Part shown: positions 30,141 through 45,100 of the stretch, in pieces
How the letters are laid out: every line of letters starts with the position of its first letter
Numbering within the stretch: the stretch's first letter is position 1
Assembly: GCA_023055505.1 (NCBI GenBank)
Contig: JALIRH010000031.1
Coordinates: 2,068,485 to 2,132,484 of the forward strand
Direction: 5' to 3'
From: Callipepla californica brunnescens
Lineage: Eukaryota; Chordata; Aves; Galliformes; Odontophoridae
DNA: 64,000 nucleotides
The notes under the pieces: generated by a model
Seen by the model: the letters and a program-made list of their open reading frames with translations, nothing else
Told to the model about the DNA's origin: nothing
Databases searched by the model: none
Position numbers and translations under genes: made by a program

Positions 30141-33100
30141 AACTGGAAATGTTGAAAGGAGTTTCAAGAGATAACACGGAGTAACCTTAGAAAATTGTGG
30201 ATAGATAACAGCTGGGCAGGGCTGGAGAAAACAAACTATCTCATTTGATTTTGTTTCAATGTTAACCAAGTGTCATGTCATTACTGCTAAGACTTAATGT
30301 TAGCAGACATCTGCAGTATAGCATTTTAGGGACATGAAGATTTGCGTACATTACACAACACTTCCTTGAATTATGGGCTGAAAACTGAATTTTTTTTCCA
30401 TCATCTTTGATTCAGAAAAGTAATAAAACAGAGAAATTGATGCACTGAATCATTCTGACATTCTAACACCAGAGAACCCCTGAGGTAAAAAAGAATTTGT
30501 CCCATGGAACGACTTCAATATCCAGCTGCAGCAAGGAAGTGGAATTTATGTGTGAAAAATGTTCAATGTGGCACATGTACGCTGTTGAAATGTTCCAAAA
30601 TTTTTCCTACTATATTTTATATAAGAGGAAGCACTTTTTGAACTGATTGTATTACACAGACACTGAGGGGGTAAGAGCTTTGAGAATTTTTCCATATCAG
30701 AGATAGAAAACAAAGGTGTGGCACCAACAGGTCCGTCATTCTGCAGCAAAAGCCCTAGACAATAATTCACTCTTGTTTTGCACAAATTGAAAGTTAACTG
30801 AGAATATCCAAGGCAAGCTATACCATTTCTGCTGTAGACAGAGCTAGTAAGACTGCCTGACCCATTTCACTTGACAATCATGTTTTCGTTGGTCAGTGTT
30901 TCATCAACATTTACCCTTTGGGATAGAAGTTCTCTATGTCTGATGACTGTTTCACACTGAAAACTTCTAGATAATTTTATTTCATGGAATGCCTTGTGAA
31001 GAATGAGGAAAAGAAAGGACACACAACACTGCTTAGCAGAATTCTGAACAAATTCAGATCTTAATGGGAAGTCTTCACCTATGCCAGAGACTCTCTACAC
31101 TCAGATCTAGGACTTTTGTGCAAATACCAGCCCCTGAAGAGTGCGTCAGTACTCAGTTCACATGTCTAAACCGAAAGGGTAGTGCTTCTCTTGTGTTTGA
31201 AATGATACCTCCACTAGACTCAAGAGTAGTAGAGATACTCTTGAATAAGGAGAATAGAGAGTTTATACCCTAAAATAACAGCATAACTGACTGACAGCTA
31301 TAACCTCTGTGCTCCTTGTGAGGTTGGGAATGATTTTCTCAATATGATCAATGCAGGACAGAGTGAATGACTCGCCAAAGGTCCATTCAGGTTCTGCCAA
31401 AACAAGAAATCAAAACCCTACTTCTTGAGAATCTGGTCCCACTGTTTCCAGCTGATCAGTCCCTCCTCATTCAACAAAAAGACAAATAACTGTTCATCAC
31501 AGACTAACCAGAGACAAGATATCTTTAGTGCTGGATGGGCTCTGATCACCATGGTACCATGTGAACTGGTGGAAGTCTTGAGACTGAGGCACATGAGACA
31601 TTTCTGCCTTGCTTTTAAATTCCAGCATCAAGATAGTGGGAGGTAGGAGAATACTTATAATGACCTAAAAGAAGAACACAAGATTCAGGAAATTAATTCA
31701 GCAGTGATAGCATAGTCCTGAAGCCAAAGTCAGACACACACAGTGATAACATAAAAGCAGAGCTACTCCCTGGCCTGGAAAGGAGCCACTGTGGCAGGAA
31801 TCTGCACATTATACTCCTACTGTTTCTGAAGAACTATGTTGCTCTAGGTTCTTTGACAGAGAGCCAGCAGTGCAGAAATGTGGGGAGGCTGGGAGGGATT
31901 GAAGGGTGCTGAGGAAATGCGAACAGAGAAATCACAGAATATGTGTGCACCTACTACCCCTAATTTGCTTTCACAAATAAGTAAAATCAAAGCAAATATT
32001 GTCATCCCTTCCCCTGTCTTTCTTTTCTTTCCCGGATGAGCATCTTCCAATCCACGCTCAAGCACATCTGTCTGAAGCTACATTAGACTAGTTCATAGTC
32101 ACGCAGACACGTATAAAGCATCCAAACAGCATCTAAGTGCTCAGAAAGCTAATGTGAGTGATGTCACCTTAAACCAGGAGTTCTTCCGCATCTTCAGACG
32201 TCCCATCCACATATCAGTCAGCAGCATCTGCGTACAGGTATGAGACACAAAAGGCCGAAGGCCCACAGACACTGCTAGTTTTAAGCATGTTGAGTTGCTC
32301 CAGTTTTTCAGTTCATAAGTCAGCAATTTCATGGCCATTTGTTCATTTTGTTTGAACGCTTTCTCCAGTATGTCTAAAGCAAGTTGCCCAAACTCCCTAG
32401 AACAGAAAAGAATTAATAGCCACTGTAACTGGGACCTGTCAAAACTCAAAATCACCACTGCAAAGATTTGTACCGTAAACTCTATAAACTAAAATTCTGT
32501 GAAAAATCGCAGAATGTCTTCTCCCATCATTCACACTGCTTTATCAGTATATGTAGTAAAAAATAATTTGGGAGGCAAATGTAATTATTTAGTCTTAACC
32601 ATGGGGTTTTCTGTCATTTTGGTTTCCATTTTTTTATTATTTGGTTTGTTCCTAACCTCGTTCAGCGATCAAAACGTATCCTACTGTGTACTTCCTTCAG
32701 CAACTCATCACTGTGAGGAAGCATTGCAGGTAGTTGAAAAAACCTCTTCTATTACACTGACTTCACCAGAAGACCCTTTAACAGAACTGGATTTAAATGC
32801 GTTGCAAGCCAGCACAATTTACTGTACTCTGAATTTGAGGAATTATAGTTACAAAACCAATATAATGACAATATAACATTTAAAAACAAAAACAGAAACA
32901 AACAAACAAATAACAACAACCAGGAAACACTAAAATGAAATTTTAAATTAAAACATAATTCTTGATCTATTTCTTTTTTTTTTACACAGATATTTCAACA
33001 AAATACTTTTCTTTAGGTCTTACACAGAGCAGGACTTAAGTACTGATTTTACTTTGCTTGTTCACAATTATTACTGCTCTTTTGAAAGGTTTAATAAAGT

Positions 33101-36100
33101 TGTACCATAATGGCTTTTTGAAAAGTAAAGCTGATAAGGGAAGCTACAAAGGAAATTTCTACTTTCCACTTAACCACTTAGCAGACAGTGAGATATGTAT
33201 TACTTACCTATCTTTTCATTTTCAACTGTGCACCTAGATTACATGCTAGTAGATTTCCCTTAACACCTGATTAGACTGTGCACTAATACAGAGCTCTATT
33301 GTTTGTTACAGTGTGCAGCTGAAGGTATTTTACATCCCACAGTCCAAAACACCATTAATCTTACACACTCCTAGTGGATTAAGTAAAAGGGAGAACTCAT
33401 ACTTTGAGTACTTCTTAAGTTCTTCTGAAGTGTCATCCACCATGTTGCTCTGTCTAGCTTCATGTGCCATTGCCCTGTAGAGTTTACAAGCCACAACTGC
33501 TTTGACCATGGCTTCCTCTCCATGCTGCCAGAAGAACATTGCCATCTTCTGCCTTCTCATTAATACTGCCCAAACCAGAAGGTCATTATATGGGTAGATA
33601 AAACCAGACGATTCATAGCTCTCTGGAAATTTTATATTCTCTTTTGATTTCTTCTTAGACTTATGGAAACCAGTCGATTTTTCCTACAAACACAAAATCT
33701 CTATGAATGGTTGAGCCCCATGTAAAGAAAACTACACGTAAATCCTAACTGCAAATAGCAAAGTGTTTAATTTTTACATATATCGAAGTCATAAACCATA
33801 GCTAATATTAGAGTCAGATTACCAATACTAAAAGGGGATAACATTTGTGGAGGAAAAACACTCCTTGCTCTGTACCCTTTCCATTTACTGCCATCCCTTA
33901 TCTCCAGTCCTTGCAACACCAAGATTCTACTTTCACTCTCTTCTTGTACTTACATCATGACAAGAGAAAAAGCAATAGGAAAATCAAAGGTACGCAAAGG
34001 ACTTAAAATAGTTAAATGTACTTTTTACTGTCTACCACACATTCAGTGTAGATTTTCTACACATTCCTATCTGGGTATTTCTCTGCTAAAGGCAAAGTAA
34101 AGGTCTTGCTAAAGCAGGCTCATTATGGCTCAGACAAATTCTAATAAAGCCAACTGAACTCATTCAACTTTATGTTAACATATCAGATATGTAATGCATA
34201 TGTGGTAATCTTCACTCTTTAAACATTCATTCCTTGAGAGAAAATACTGCTGCCATTTTTGAGATATCAGAATGGTATCTTCCTTAGTGAAGCTACTTTA
34301 ATAGGCAATTCTGAGAAAACATGAGGAAAATCAGAAAATTCCTACTGCTACTTTCAAATACAAAGACTTTCATCCACAACTGATGTTCATAGATTTTATT
34401 TACTTTAGTGAATGTAGGTCCCTAACAACAGGTGGATTAAAGTCACAAAATAACATCGGGGGAGTCCATTACTTTACGAATAATAGGTAATAAAATCTTA
34501 TTAAAAAAAGCAGCTTGGAAGTTTATGTCTCAAACAAATCTTTCAGAAAACTGATTAGCAGACTAGTAAGTTCTAAGAACAGTTTAGAACAAGCAATTAC
34601 TTTACCTTGCATTTATAAGGCTGTGCTGTTCTGAAAAACTGAGAATGTAAAGTATTTTCAGAAGATCCTATTCTGCTCCCCATTGGAGTACTCTGATGAA
34701 GGGAGTGAGACAGGTTCTGCGAAAAGTGGGAGAGCACTCTCTAGATGTGAAGGCAGACCATAAATGACAAAACAAAAGAAATGCAAATCAGGAATGAGAT
34801 TTACCTGCATTTAACACTGTTTCTGATGGTGTCTCTCAATTATTCAGAGACTTCTTGAATCAGCCATCATTGTAACCACAGCTGGCATTCATACCATTAA
34901 AAAAAATGGCCTGTTTGACAACTAATTTAAAATTTTTAATTATATGTATATTTTTAATTCTCTAAAAGACAAAATACATATTTCCTCAACAGCACACACT
35001 CGGTTACATAGAAGTTTTGCTACTATTGAATCTCCCAAACTGGATATTCTTCCAAGTGTCTTTCATTATAAAAGGTAGCAAAAGCTCTTAAAAGGACAAA
35101 AAAGTTCTCTGATCTTTTTACTGACCATTTCACCCAAATGACAGCATATCTAGCATTTTTTCTAGATATCAGGTGCATTTATCTGTTTTATTTGCAACCT
35201 CTCCACAGCTGATAAATTCATAAACCAGGCAAGCATAGAATACACTTAACTTAAGGTCTTCACACGAGCCACAGTGACATCTTGAGCTATTTGCAGGTGT
35301 CATACTTTGGCTTTTCTTTGTGCCTAGTGGTAAGCATTTCACAGAAGTTACCTTGTGCTTTCTGTAGAGATTATTGTACAGGACTCTGAAATGTTTCCTT
35401 GTGTAGCTGCTCCGATAAGCTTCACCAAGGAGATACTCTATCACGAGCCCAATATCAATCAAGGATATCTTATAATCCAAGGGAAGTGTGCTCTGAAACA
35501 CAAAATGTCACAAGAATTTCATGATGTTATTATATGCAACATTCAACACCTGTTACTATGAGGGAATTCTGGCAAGGTGTTTTGGCAACTGACAGCTCCG
35601 GCATCTGTCAGAAGGAGTACACATTTTTTAAGCATATGGAATTTCTTTAGGAAGGAGAAAACAGGCACACTGACATTTTTAGCCTAAGAAGTGTGACTTC
35701 TGCTGTACACTGCATACATGTCACATAGGGACATACAGTGTAGTGTTTACAAGACCAGCTGTATTCAATGGTGAGAGTAATTGTACTTCAGAAAAATCAC
35801 TGACAGCCAGACAGACTGATAGAAGTCTTTTTGTGATAACAAGAGGCAACTGGCAATTGCTCATTAAACCAATTCATTAATTAAAAATGAAGAAGTGAAT
35901 GAGTAATTCCATGAGAAGAGTCTCTTGCAGAGGCTCAAGGCTACCATGACAACTAAGACAAGAGCTGCACTTCTACATCATTTGTATCTTCCAAGTCTGT
36001 CACAACTTGTGTTTAAAATACCAGTCATTTCCTGCTTATGTTAAATGTGCTTCTAAGACAAAGAGTTTGTGACCAATTATCTGAAGAACAGATTATTAGT

Positions 36101-39100
36101 CATGCAGACTACAAAGATTATCAGCAAAATCTAAAACCATAACTCCTGGATATGAAAAATGGGTCTGATTGTACAGGGCCAGAGGTTTTATGTATTCCCA
36201 GCAGTCTACACCTTTCTGACAGTGAAAAGCCATTTTCTTCATTAAGCTGTTTTTTGTTTTGTTTTTTTTTTCAACAAACTTCAGTAACAACCCTTGGAAT
36301 AACCAGATAACACTATCCATTCCTTGAAACAAAGGCACCAACAAACATATTGAGTACTCTGGGGTGTCTCATAGGATAGGGGCTTGGCTTGCTACCTCCA
36401 GCATTAAGGAACAGGACAGTATTTCTGACTACCTGTATTTGTAGATACTTGCATGAAAAACATGTATTTTATGCTTGTAGGGCAGGCTGCAATCTATTTC
36501 TGTTAAAACACTATCAACAAAGTTGGTCACGCTAATGGAGGATGTATGTCCATTCTCAGCATGGAAAGTTAGAATGTATTTTCAAGACTGTGACTTTCTC
36601 ACTCCACCACATAAATTAGACCTCAAATATTTCCATCAGCATGGGAAAGCAGAGAAAATAGCTTGCCATAAAAATCAGAACATGCTGCACAATGACATTA
36701 ACATGAAGGTCATCTACAAAAATAAATTTGTCTCAGAATACCCAATACATGAGACCAGAGAATTCTACAAGCAGTCATCTTTCTTTATTTTTCTTTCTTT
36801 CTTATCTTAGTATTCATAACCTGGAAAGAATTAGCCAATTAATCTAGTTTTGGATCTAGGCATCTCCAGTAGTGTAGACTAGATGCAGAAAGAACAGCTC
36901 ATCCTTTCCTGACTAAGCAAAGCTGTCAGATACAATAGATAATGGTAATATGAAATAAATTAAATGTAGTGAAATAAGAAGGCTCCCGCTAAACTAATTC
37001 AGCCAGAGCTCCATGCAGTAGTCATCCACTGCCACCTTCTGTTCTTCTAGACACTGCAGCACATGAAAATATACATTGTAACAGCATCTTTCTATTATTG
37101 CTTAACAAGGAAAATCTTCTTTAGCTTCAGGGGGAAAAAAACTTTTAAGCTTAAATATAATTATTGCACTAATTCACTAACTCTTTTGTGCAGCTACTTC
37201 ACACTGTCACTTCAGTGACTCAAGAAATAGGCAGTCTGATTTATACAAACTGCCTAGCTTTGAAATTAAGATATGGGACCCTTGGGAACATTCAGTAGTA
37301 GGTTAGTTAATTGCTTGGGGGTATTAGTGGGATGAGGATAAAACTATTTAGTAGATAAAGGATTTTTGTAATGAACCCATCGCTTCCATTATTTTGTACT
37401 CCCCGGTATTGTCTAATAGTAGTGTATCACTGGACACTGAAAGTTTTAAGTTACTATTTTAGCTCTTCAGCTTCTCCTGTATCCATTACCTGTTTCACAT
37501 CTCGAATAAGGTGCTGCAAAAGTAGATTGGATGGTCCTTGCTTCTGTTATGTGAAAAGAAAAAAAAAAGAGTAAACCAACACATCCCTCTACATTAGAAA
37601 AGCAAAGAAGTTTGAAGATCTTCAGAATACACCACTGTGATTCACTTTCCTCACAAACCTATTCAAAATAACTCATCATCAATCTGCAGCACTTCCACAG
37701 TCTTCAATCTTGATGTATACTAAAAGGAAGTAAATATCACTTTGGTTAAAAAGCATACTATTTCCAGCAAGATAAGCATACATCAAATATCAGACTAAAA
37801 TCAGAGAATATTTTTCATAAGCTTCAAGTAAATACTCAGTTTGGTTCAAGTCAATAAACTGGAAAATAAAAAGATAGGACATATCATTAAAATAAAAAAT
37901 GAGTGAAAAACATTGATTTCCTTTTTTTTTTCAAAAGCCTTTTGTAAAAAACATGGGCTAATCTCTTCAGCAGAACAGTAATCTTTCTACATATTTTTAT
38001 TCCACTTTATCTGTGTGACTCTTGTACACTGAGATTTCAAATACTCACTGTATTGTAGAGCTCTTCCAGACGGGGTATGGTAAGAAAACGGTGCATGTTC
38101 ACTCCGTGCTCTATTAAGAGCTTTACAAAATCCACACGGTCCATCACTAAAGCATCCAGCATTGCTTGCTCCAATGCACCAACCTTCAGAAGGACACAGA
38201 GGGAAAGCTTGGAAAACCATCTTATTTTGGAGATGAAAACAAGAGATTCCTGAACCCCTGAGGAACTCTTTATCACAGTGATTTATCTCCATGTGTACTT
38301 ACAGTGCATGGTATGAAAGAAAAACATGGTGGAGGAAGCATCTCTATAAAAAAATCTAGTAGCAAGGAGGAGTACAACAGTCTCCATAAGGACACTGTCT
38401 ATAAAGAATTTTACGTAAGATTATACAACCAAACTTGGATTATACTGTACTCTACAGTAGGATAATACTCCCCTATGCTAATTCATTTTAGAAGCTAACG
38501 TATGATAATGCTCCAGGCAGAAGGAAAGCTTTTCTTTTCTGACATATGACAAAAGCCACTTCAAGGTACTACAGTTCAAGATCTCTCTGCAGAACTTGAA
38601 GCTCTTTAAAGCAGACTTCACGTATGAATCTGCGCTAGGACAAAGTCCAAAGAACTTGGATATATGTGGAATTCATAAAAAGATTTCTGCAGAACTCAGG
38701 AGTGCAGAAAATGCAGGTGAGCAGAACGAGAATGATGGCACCAAATAGGGCAGGTGCTAATGCTCACTTCGAACTGAAAGTTACTCTTTCCCATGCATGT
38801 TCAGTTTCATGGATGTGATACATAAAGATGACCAGCAAACTTTATAAAAAAGTGCCACATGAAAAGAAATAACTCGTGCAAAGTTCCTGGATTACTGGTA
38901 CTTCTTTCTGAAATATCTCAAAGTCTATTCTTGGATCAAATTTTCTGGAACAGTTACTCCTTACACTGGCAGCATAACTGCTGAGGTTTACAGCAGTCCA
39001 GTTACTACTAAAATTACATCCTTTGTTGTAAAGTCCATTAGAGACAGAGATGAACTATAAGCAGAAACATAGTTACAGCTGGTCACAATCCTTACTTCTC

Positions 39101-42100
39101 AATTTTTAAGACCAGAGTGCAAAAAAGAAATAACGCAAATACCGCCAATTTGTGCATAGTCATGCATGTTTCCTCAAAGCACTTAAATACATGAAGAATA
39201 CTACATCTGGATGGATAATCACTTGCTTAAATGGATGATTAAAAATCTGTTTCAAAATTTCAACATCCAGCTGCAGTAAGTGTGCACAAACTGCATACCC
39301 TTACGACTGCACTGGTTGAGTGACCATCCAGGTAAAAAAAAAAATTGTACTCATATGTTTTTCTTCTTTCCAGTTTATGAAGAAAATAATGTTATTTCAG
39401 ATTGTTTTCTCCTTAATTGGAAGAATATGTTCAAGGATATGTTTCTTTCCAATTTCTTGATGGAGAAGCAAAGGGAGACGTAACAGTTGTTTATTAAAAG
39501 CTCTTTACACCTCACTTGAAGGGGAGAACATTATTCATTATTCGACAGTGACTGTGCTGAACAATTGTGCTGAAGCAGGTAGGAACGCAGACAGATCTTG
39601 TTTCAAACACATCTGAAGCAGAGCAAGGGAGCAGGGGAATTGCCAGTAAATCCATAAGACCAGGAGATGATCAAGGTGTTAAAGAAACATGAAAAGAGAT
39701 AAGGTTATTGCAGAAACGGTAAATTAATTCACTGCCTCACTCCACTACAGAATGTATTAGGAAAGTTCCGACAACAAAGACTTCTTTAGGGCAGATAAAT
39801 CTGAGGAACTGTGTCAAATTAAAATGACAGTAGAGAAGATTTTAGGAGTCATCAGTAAAATGGCAGCGAATTGTTGGTACCAGGCAGTATTCACCTACTA
39901 TTTCTGATTATCACAGTATATTTGTATCCCCATAAACTATGTCAGCAATGGCTTTCTTAAAGAAGTTTTAAATGAATTATACTGTCAGAAGGTCTTCTAA
40001 TTGACTAACAACTAACAAAGTGGTAGGAAAAAAAGACCAATGAATTTCCACATACTGAATACTGCTTTGACAAAAATACTCATAGTAAATAAACTGACTG
40101 TGAAAATCTCACAATATGGGCCAACCAAACAAAAGAAAAGATTAAATACTATGCACTTGGCTAAAAAAAAAATCACCTACTTGCACAGTATCAGCCTTAA
40201 AAGTAACTGACAAAAATTTCCAAGCACAAATACTAGACAATTTATTCATGCTTAATGCAGAATTGTATAAAAATATTTCTGTTTCACCAAATATCTCAAT
40301 GAAGAATCCTGTCTTGAACAGTGGGTACACTACCAGCCAGTTTACTGGTATGGAGGAACTAGGAAATTGCTACTTGTTATTCCGCACACCTCAAAGAGCA
40401 GAAGCCATCAAACAAAATGATTAGGCAGCAAACAGTCTTAGACATTTAATATTCTTAGCTTAAGATCTCAGCTTTCTCTTTTCATTTTTTATATCAGTTA
40501 TATTAATTCACAGCTCAAAGTAGGCTTAACCTGCCACATACATAAATATGAATGAGTGACGCAGACTCACAGGCCTTGTAAGAATACATCTTCAGTGATA
40601 AAAATGGCAAAAGCTTAATACTCCTGTTACTACAATAGCATAGACTTTAAAACAGTAAGAATAGATGCTGCCTGTTCTTCTGAGCATCTTACACAGACAG
40701 TGTAAATAAAGCCTATCAACAACTCAAAGAGTTCTAGACTGAAGAACTGACAGAGGCAAACAACTTAACAAATGCAAATAAAGAAACATCAATTTCCTTT
40801 ATAGGGTCAAAACATAACAGCATATTTAAAAATAAATAAATAAAAAATTAAGGCAAAAATATGCACACATCCTTGTTTATACACAAATCTTTTCCATATC
40901 TTTTCCTTTCTCATCAAAACAAATGTCTGTGTTACTGAAACACAATTGAGGTTATGCAGTCAATCACTCAGAAGTTATCAAATAATTCATCACCATGAAT
41001 AATTGTACAATTACTCATTGCACAATCACATACTATGTTTCCCCAGCGGGCTCAGGCTCATTCAGTTCACACAGTGAATGATGCTCACTCAGCAGGCAGC
41101 TGTTCAACATTTTGATCTAGCTTTATTGTTCCAGGCTTGGAACACTCTTCATCATCTGCACAACATTCAAATCCCAAAAAATAACTGGAAAAATTCCTTC
41201 TTAATTTTTCAGTGAGCACTCAACACCATTTTCACAATTTAAAAAAAGGTTATGTTATCACCAGCACTTCACAGACAGTGAACTGAGCCCAAAGAGGCAA
41301 CAAATTTAATTTACAGATGCCCAAATATCTCAAGTATAATATTCACATATTCAGCTCTATACACCACAGGAGGTGTATTATGAGCAATATAAAGTGTACT
41401 GAAAGTGTATAAATACTAGTGACCAATAAATTCAAGTCTTTCTTGTGCTTAGCAATCAGTTAGGTCAATTAGCAAAATATATATGCTGACTGACCATTAC
41501 ACAAAATTTATTCTGGAAAGTCCGAAAAGTTCTTGGAGTGGCAAAATCAACAATGTAATTCTTGGAGGGCAAAACTTACTTAAAATGTACTTTTAGGAGC
41601 TTCATATGTCATTTTTTTCTGAAAATATTTACTCTTGTAATCAGTGGGAAGCCCCAGCACTCTCAGCATTTCCAAACAGCAGAGGTGTTCCAGTTCTTCA
41701 GTCATTTCTGTTGCCCCATGCTGGACTCCCTCTGGTACATGCAAATCTGTCTTGCTCTTGGAACCCAGAAATGGACACAGCCCAAGTGCAGCCTCAACAG
41801 TACTCAGGAGAATGGACAGATCACCTTTCTGGATCTGCTAGCAACACTGCCTAACAGCTACAAATACTGTTACGCCTTAGCATTCTAAATGGCAAGGGCT
41901 GCTGACTCATGTTCACTTTGGTGTCTGCTGGGTCATTTTCTGAAAAAGTGAGCCACAGTGCCAGAAAAATGACAGTTTTTACCTGTCAATACCATAAAGT
42001 ATTCAGTATTGGTCTTAAGAGATCTTCATTTTATGGATCTAGGAAAACAGAACCAACACTCCTTTGTAGTTTATTCTTTCAGAAAAAAAAAAATATATAT

Positions 42101-45100
42101 ATATAGTACATATATATGTAATATATATATGTATTTATTACAAAGGATTACAAAGAAATGCCCATGACCATCACAGATTGTCAGTTCAGGCGTGAAAGAT
42201 ACACATCCAGAAGGACCACTGAAACTATCTGGAAAGGCCAGCAGTGAAAAGTAAACAAATTTTAGATAGAATCTCTTTTCTAGGTAAACACTGCATTTGA
42301 TTCTTCATATGACTTCCACTGCAATTGAACATTTTAAAGTTCTAAGGATAGCAACTCTTCAAAATCAGAGATCATTACTCCAGAAGTAATGAATCCAAGC
42401 ACCATACCAATCCCCAGCTAGAGCCTGACAAATGCAAATCACGGAAAATTAGTAATCACTGCAAAGTGCAAAGACATTGTGAAAAAACAGAACACAGAAG
42501 TACCTTCCACTGTTGTCCATAAACGAGTATATGTTTCTTGGCAATATCTAGCTGATTCCAAGCCAGTGCCAAATCTAGTTGATCTGATGCAGACATATTT
42601 GTACCTAGGAAACAAGCAAAAACTGAGCTATTTACACAATGAATATTACTCCTTTGCTTTAAAAAGGTAAGCCAACAAGACTGTATGCCAAATGAAAACT
42701 GTACTTTCAAATACATACCTTTCAGAAGTGCAGTTAGAATGGACAAATCAATGTCTTGCTGTTCTTCAGACTCCACATCAAGTATAGTTATCTGTTAGAA
42801 TTGCAGAAGTACACTAATTGAGGTGTGATTATTTCCTCTTGGCTGTGGTAGATTAAATCATACACACTTCAGTATAAACACTGGCAAAGCCCAGACTAAT
42901 TTTCCATTGTTTTGGAAAGGAAATGTACCATTCTGCTTGTAATGCAATAGCATCCAAGACCAACTGCCACCAACCTTCTGCATAATAACATGAGTCTATT
43001 TCCTTTCAATTAGCTTTAAAGCTGTGAAACATAAAAATGCAATATTGTAAGTAACTAACCAGCTTTCAACTAGAGAACAGACACTTCAACAAAGTAAAAC
43101 TAATAACAAAAACAGATTGGACAGTTTCCATTTTAGTAATCACATCCATTACTCCCAAAACAAATATCTGGCAGCCCTAAATGAGCACGAGTCACTAAAC
43201 ATGACAGAACATTTTGAAAATCCCAATACCACGTGACAAGTTCTAGCACAATGCTGTTATGAGTAGAAAAATTGATAGAAACATTTCCAAATTATAAAGA
43301 AAACACTACTAAATAATTTAAAAAGTAAAAATTACTTGATCTTCCCTGTGAAAATAAAAACGCCCAGCCTCAACCAAAATCAGAAAGGCTATCATTTCTT
43401 GAGCAGGCACTGAGAAAGCAAAGTTAACTAAGTTCTGGAATCAAAGTTAACTAAGCCTCTTCTGTGGAGCTGCCTAAGATACAAATTGGCACAGACACTT
43501 CCGTGTTACTTTTATTTTAGGGATAACATTATTACTTTTTCAACTGCGGTGTCAATCCAACACAGGAAGAGAAAAAAAGGTAACAGCAGATGAGTATATT
43601 GTTAAATCAGAGCATGAATCCCACTCACAGACTCTCTGTGCTCCATGCATTCCATCAAAATGTGAAATAGATGACTGGACTGTTTCTGTCCCAAACTAAG
43701 CATGTTTTGAATCATTACTAAAACCTCCTCCTTCACTCCAGGGCGCAGCTGCCTGAAAAAGAGATCCAAGTTAAAACATTTTTTGCTACTTCTCCTTAGC
43801 CTAAACATCACCTAAGGAAGAGGAGGAAATTGTGTTAAACAGAAACACTTCTCTGCTGTCTTACTCCTTCCTTCTTCCAATAAACGAAGGGTAAGGTTTA
43901 AACATCAGTTAAACATCAGTTATTATTCACACAGACATTTGCTCTGATCATACATACTGGAAGTAAAAGAAATGAGATAGTTAATTTCCAAAGGACTGTC
44001 CATGAATATAGAGCAAAAGGTCACTGAAACTTTGTCAATCATCTTCTTTCTCTAAATAGCAATTCATAAATAAATTCAATTCCTCGTTATTTGCTCATTA
44101 ATCTTAACATCTCAATTTTTCCTACACCCATTTTCCCCTTATTTCTCTCTGCTAACTCTTCTGTTCATATCCTTCTCTCCTGTTCAAATGACCAGATTTA
44201 AAAAAAAAAAAAAGAACAAGATATATGGAGGGAAAAGAAAGTGAAAAAAAAGTTCTCATTACAACATGTTGGGTGAAAATAGCATGCTCTGAAAAGACTA
44301 TTGAGATTAGACAATAAATAAATTATTAGTGCATATATACAATGGATAACTAAAGTTTACTAAATTGTCATTTTTTAATTGGAACAAATCCAGCTCAATT
44401 TTTCAATAATTAAGTTTTAAGTAAAAAGCTCTTTTGACTCCAGTTTTTACAGAAAAAAAATTGCTACGTAATTTTATATATTTATTTATTTACATTCTTG
44501 ATACAAAACTGGCATCGAAGTAGGTTTAATGTAGAGTCTGCAGCCAAGGCTGCACTGAAGGTAACAAAAAAAAATCACAGCACGAATTACAAATACAATT
44601 ACAAATACACTGGGTTAACCAAAGCCAAACCCAAGGCACACTGCAGGTCCTCCTACCTCAGTCTTAGTTGCCTACAGCCACAAACCCCAATCTAGTGGCA
44701 TTATAAGCATTAGAAATTATGTCTGTGGTTTTGGCACTTTTAGGTCCCTTACAGCATGGCAGATCATGCACTACTCACCCTGTATCACCAGTGTGTTTGT
44801 GGGTAAAAGCCAGGATATCTGCAGCTCTGCCAGTGCCCTCATAGACCACCACGGGGACAGGTGGGCTGGTCCTTACATACTCCCACACCATTAGAATCAC
44901 ACTGGCATCTCCTTCCACCACCAATCCAACTACTGGTACTCCTTGGCCCATTCCTGGTTCAAAACACACCTTACTCAGTTACAAATAGGTCTCAGTTGTG
45001 CACACAAAAAAAATATCAACAGAAGATAAAATCATTGCTGGGTGGATTATACATGATGGAGTCTCATAGTAAATAGCTCAACAGAGAGGAAATCATTAGT

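Noticed and set aside
32499..32876. Plus-strand open frame of 125 residues with a hydrophobic segment
   Set aside because: It lies within intron 16, opposite to the gene, has no family resemblance I recognise and no start or promoter context. I take it as chance.
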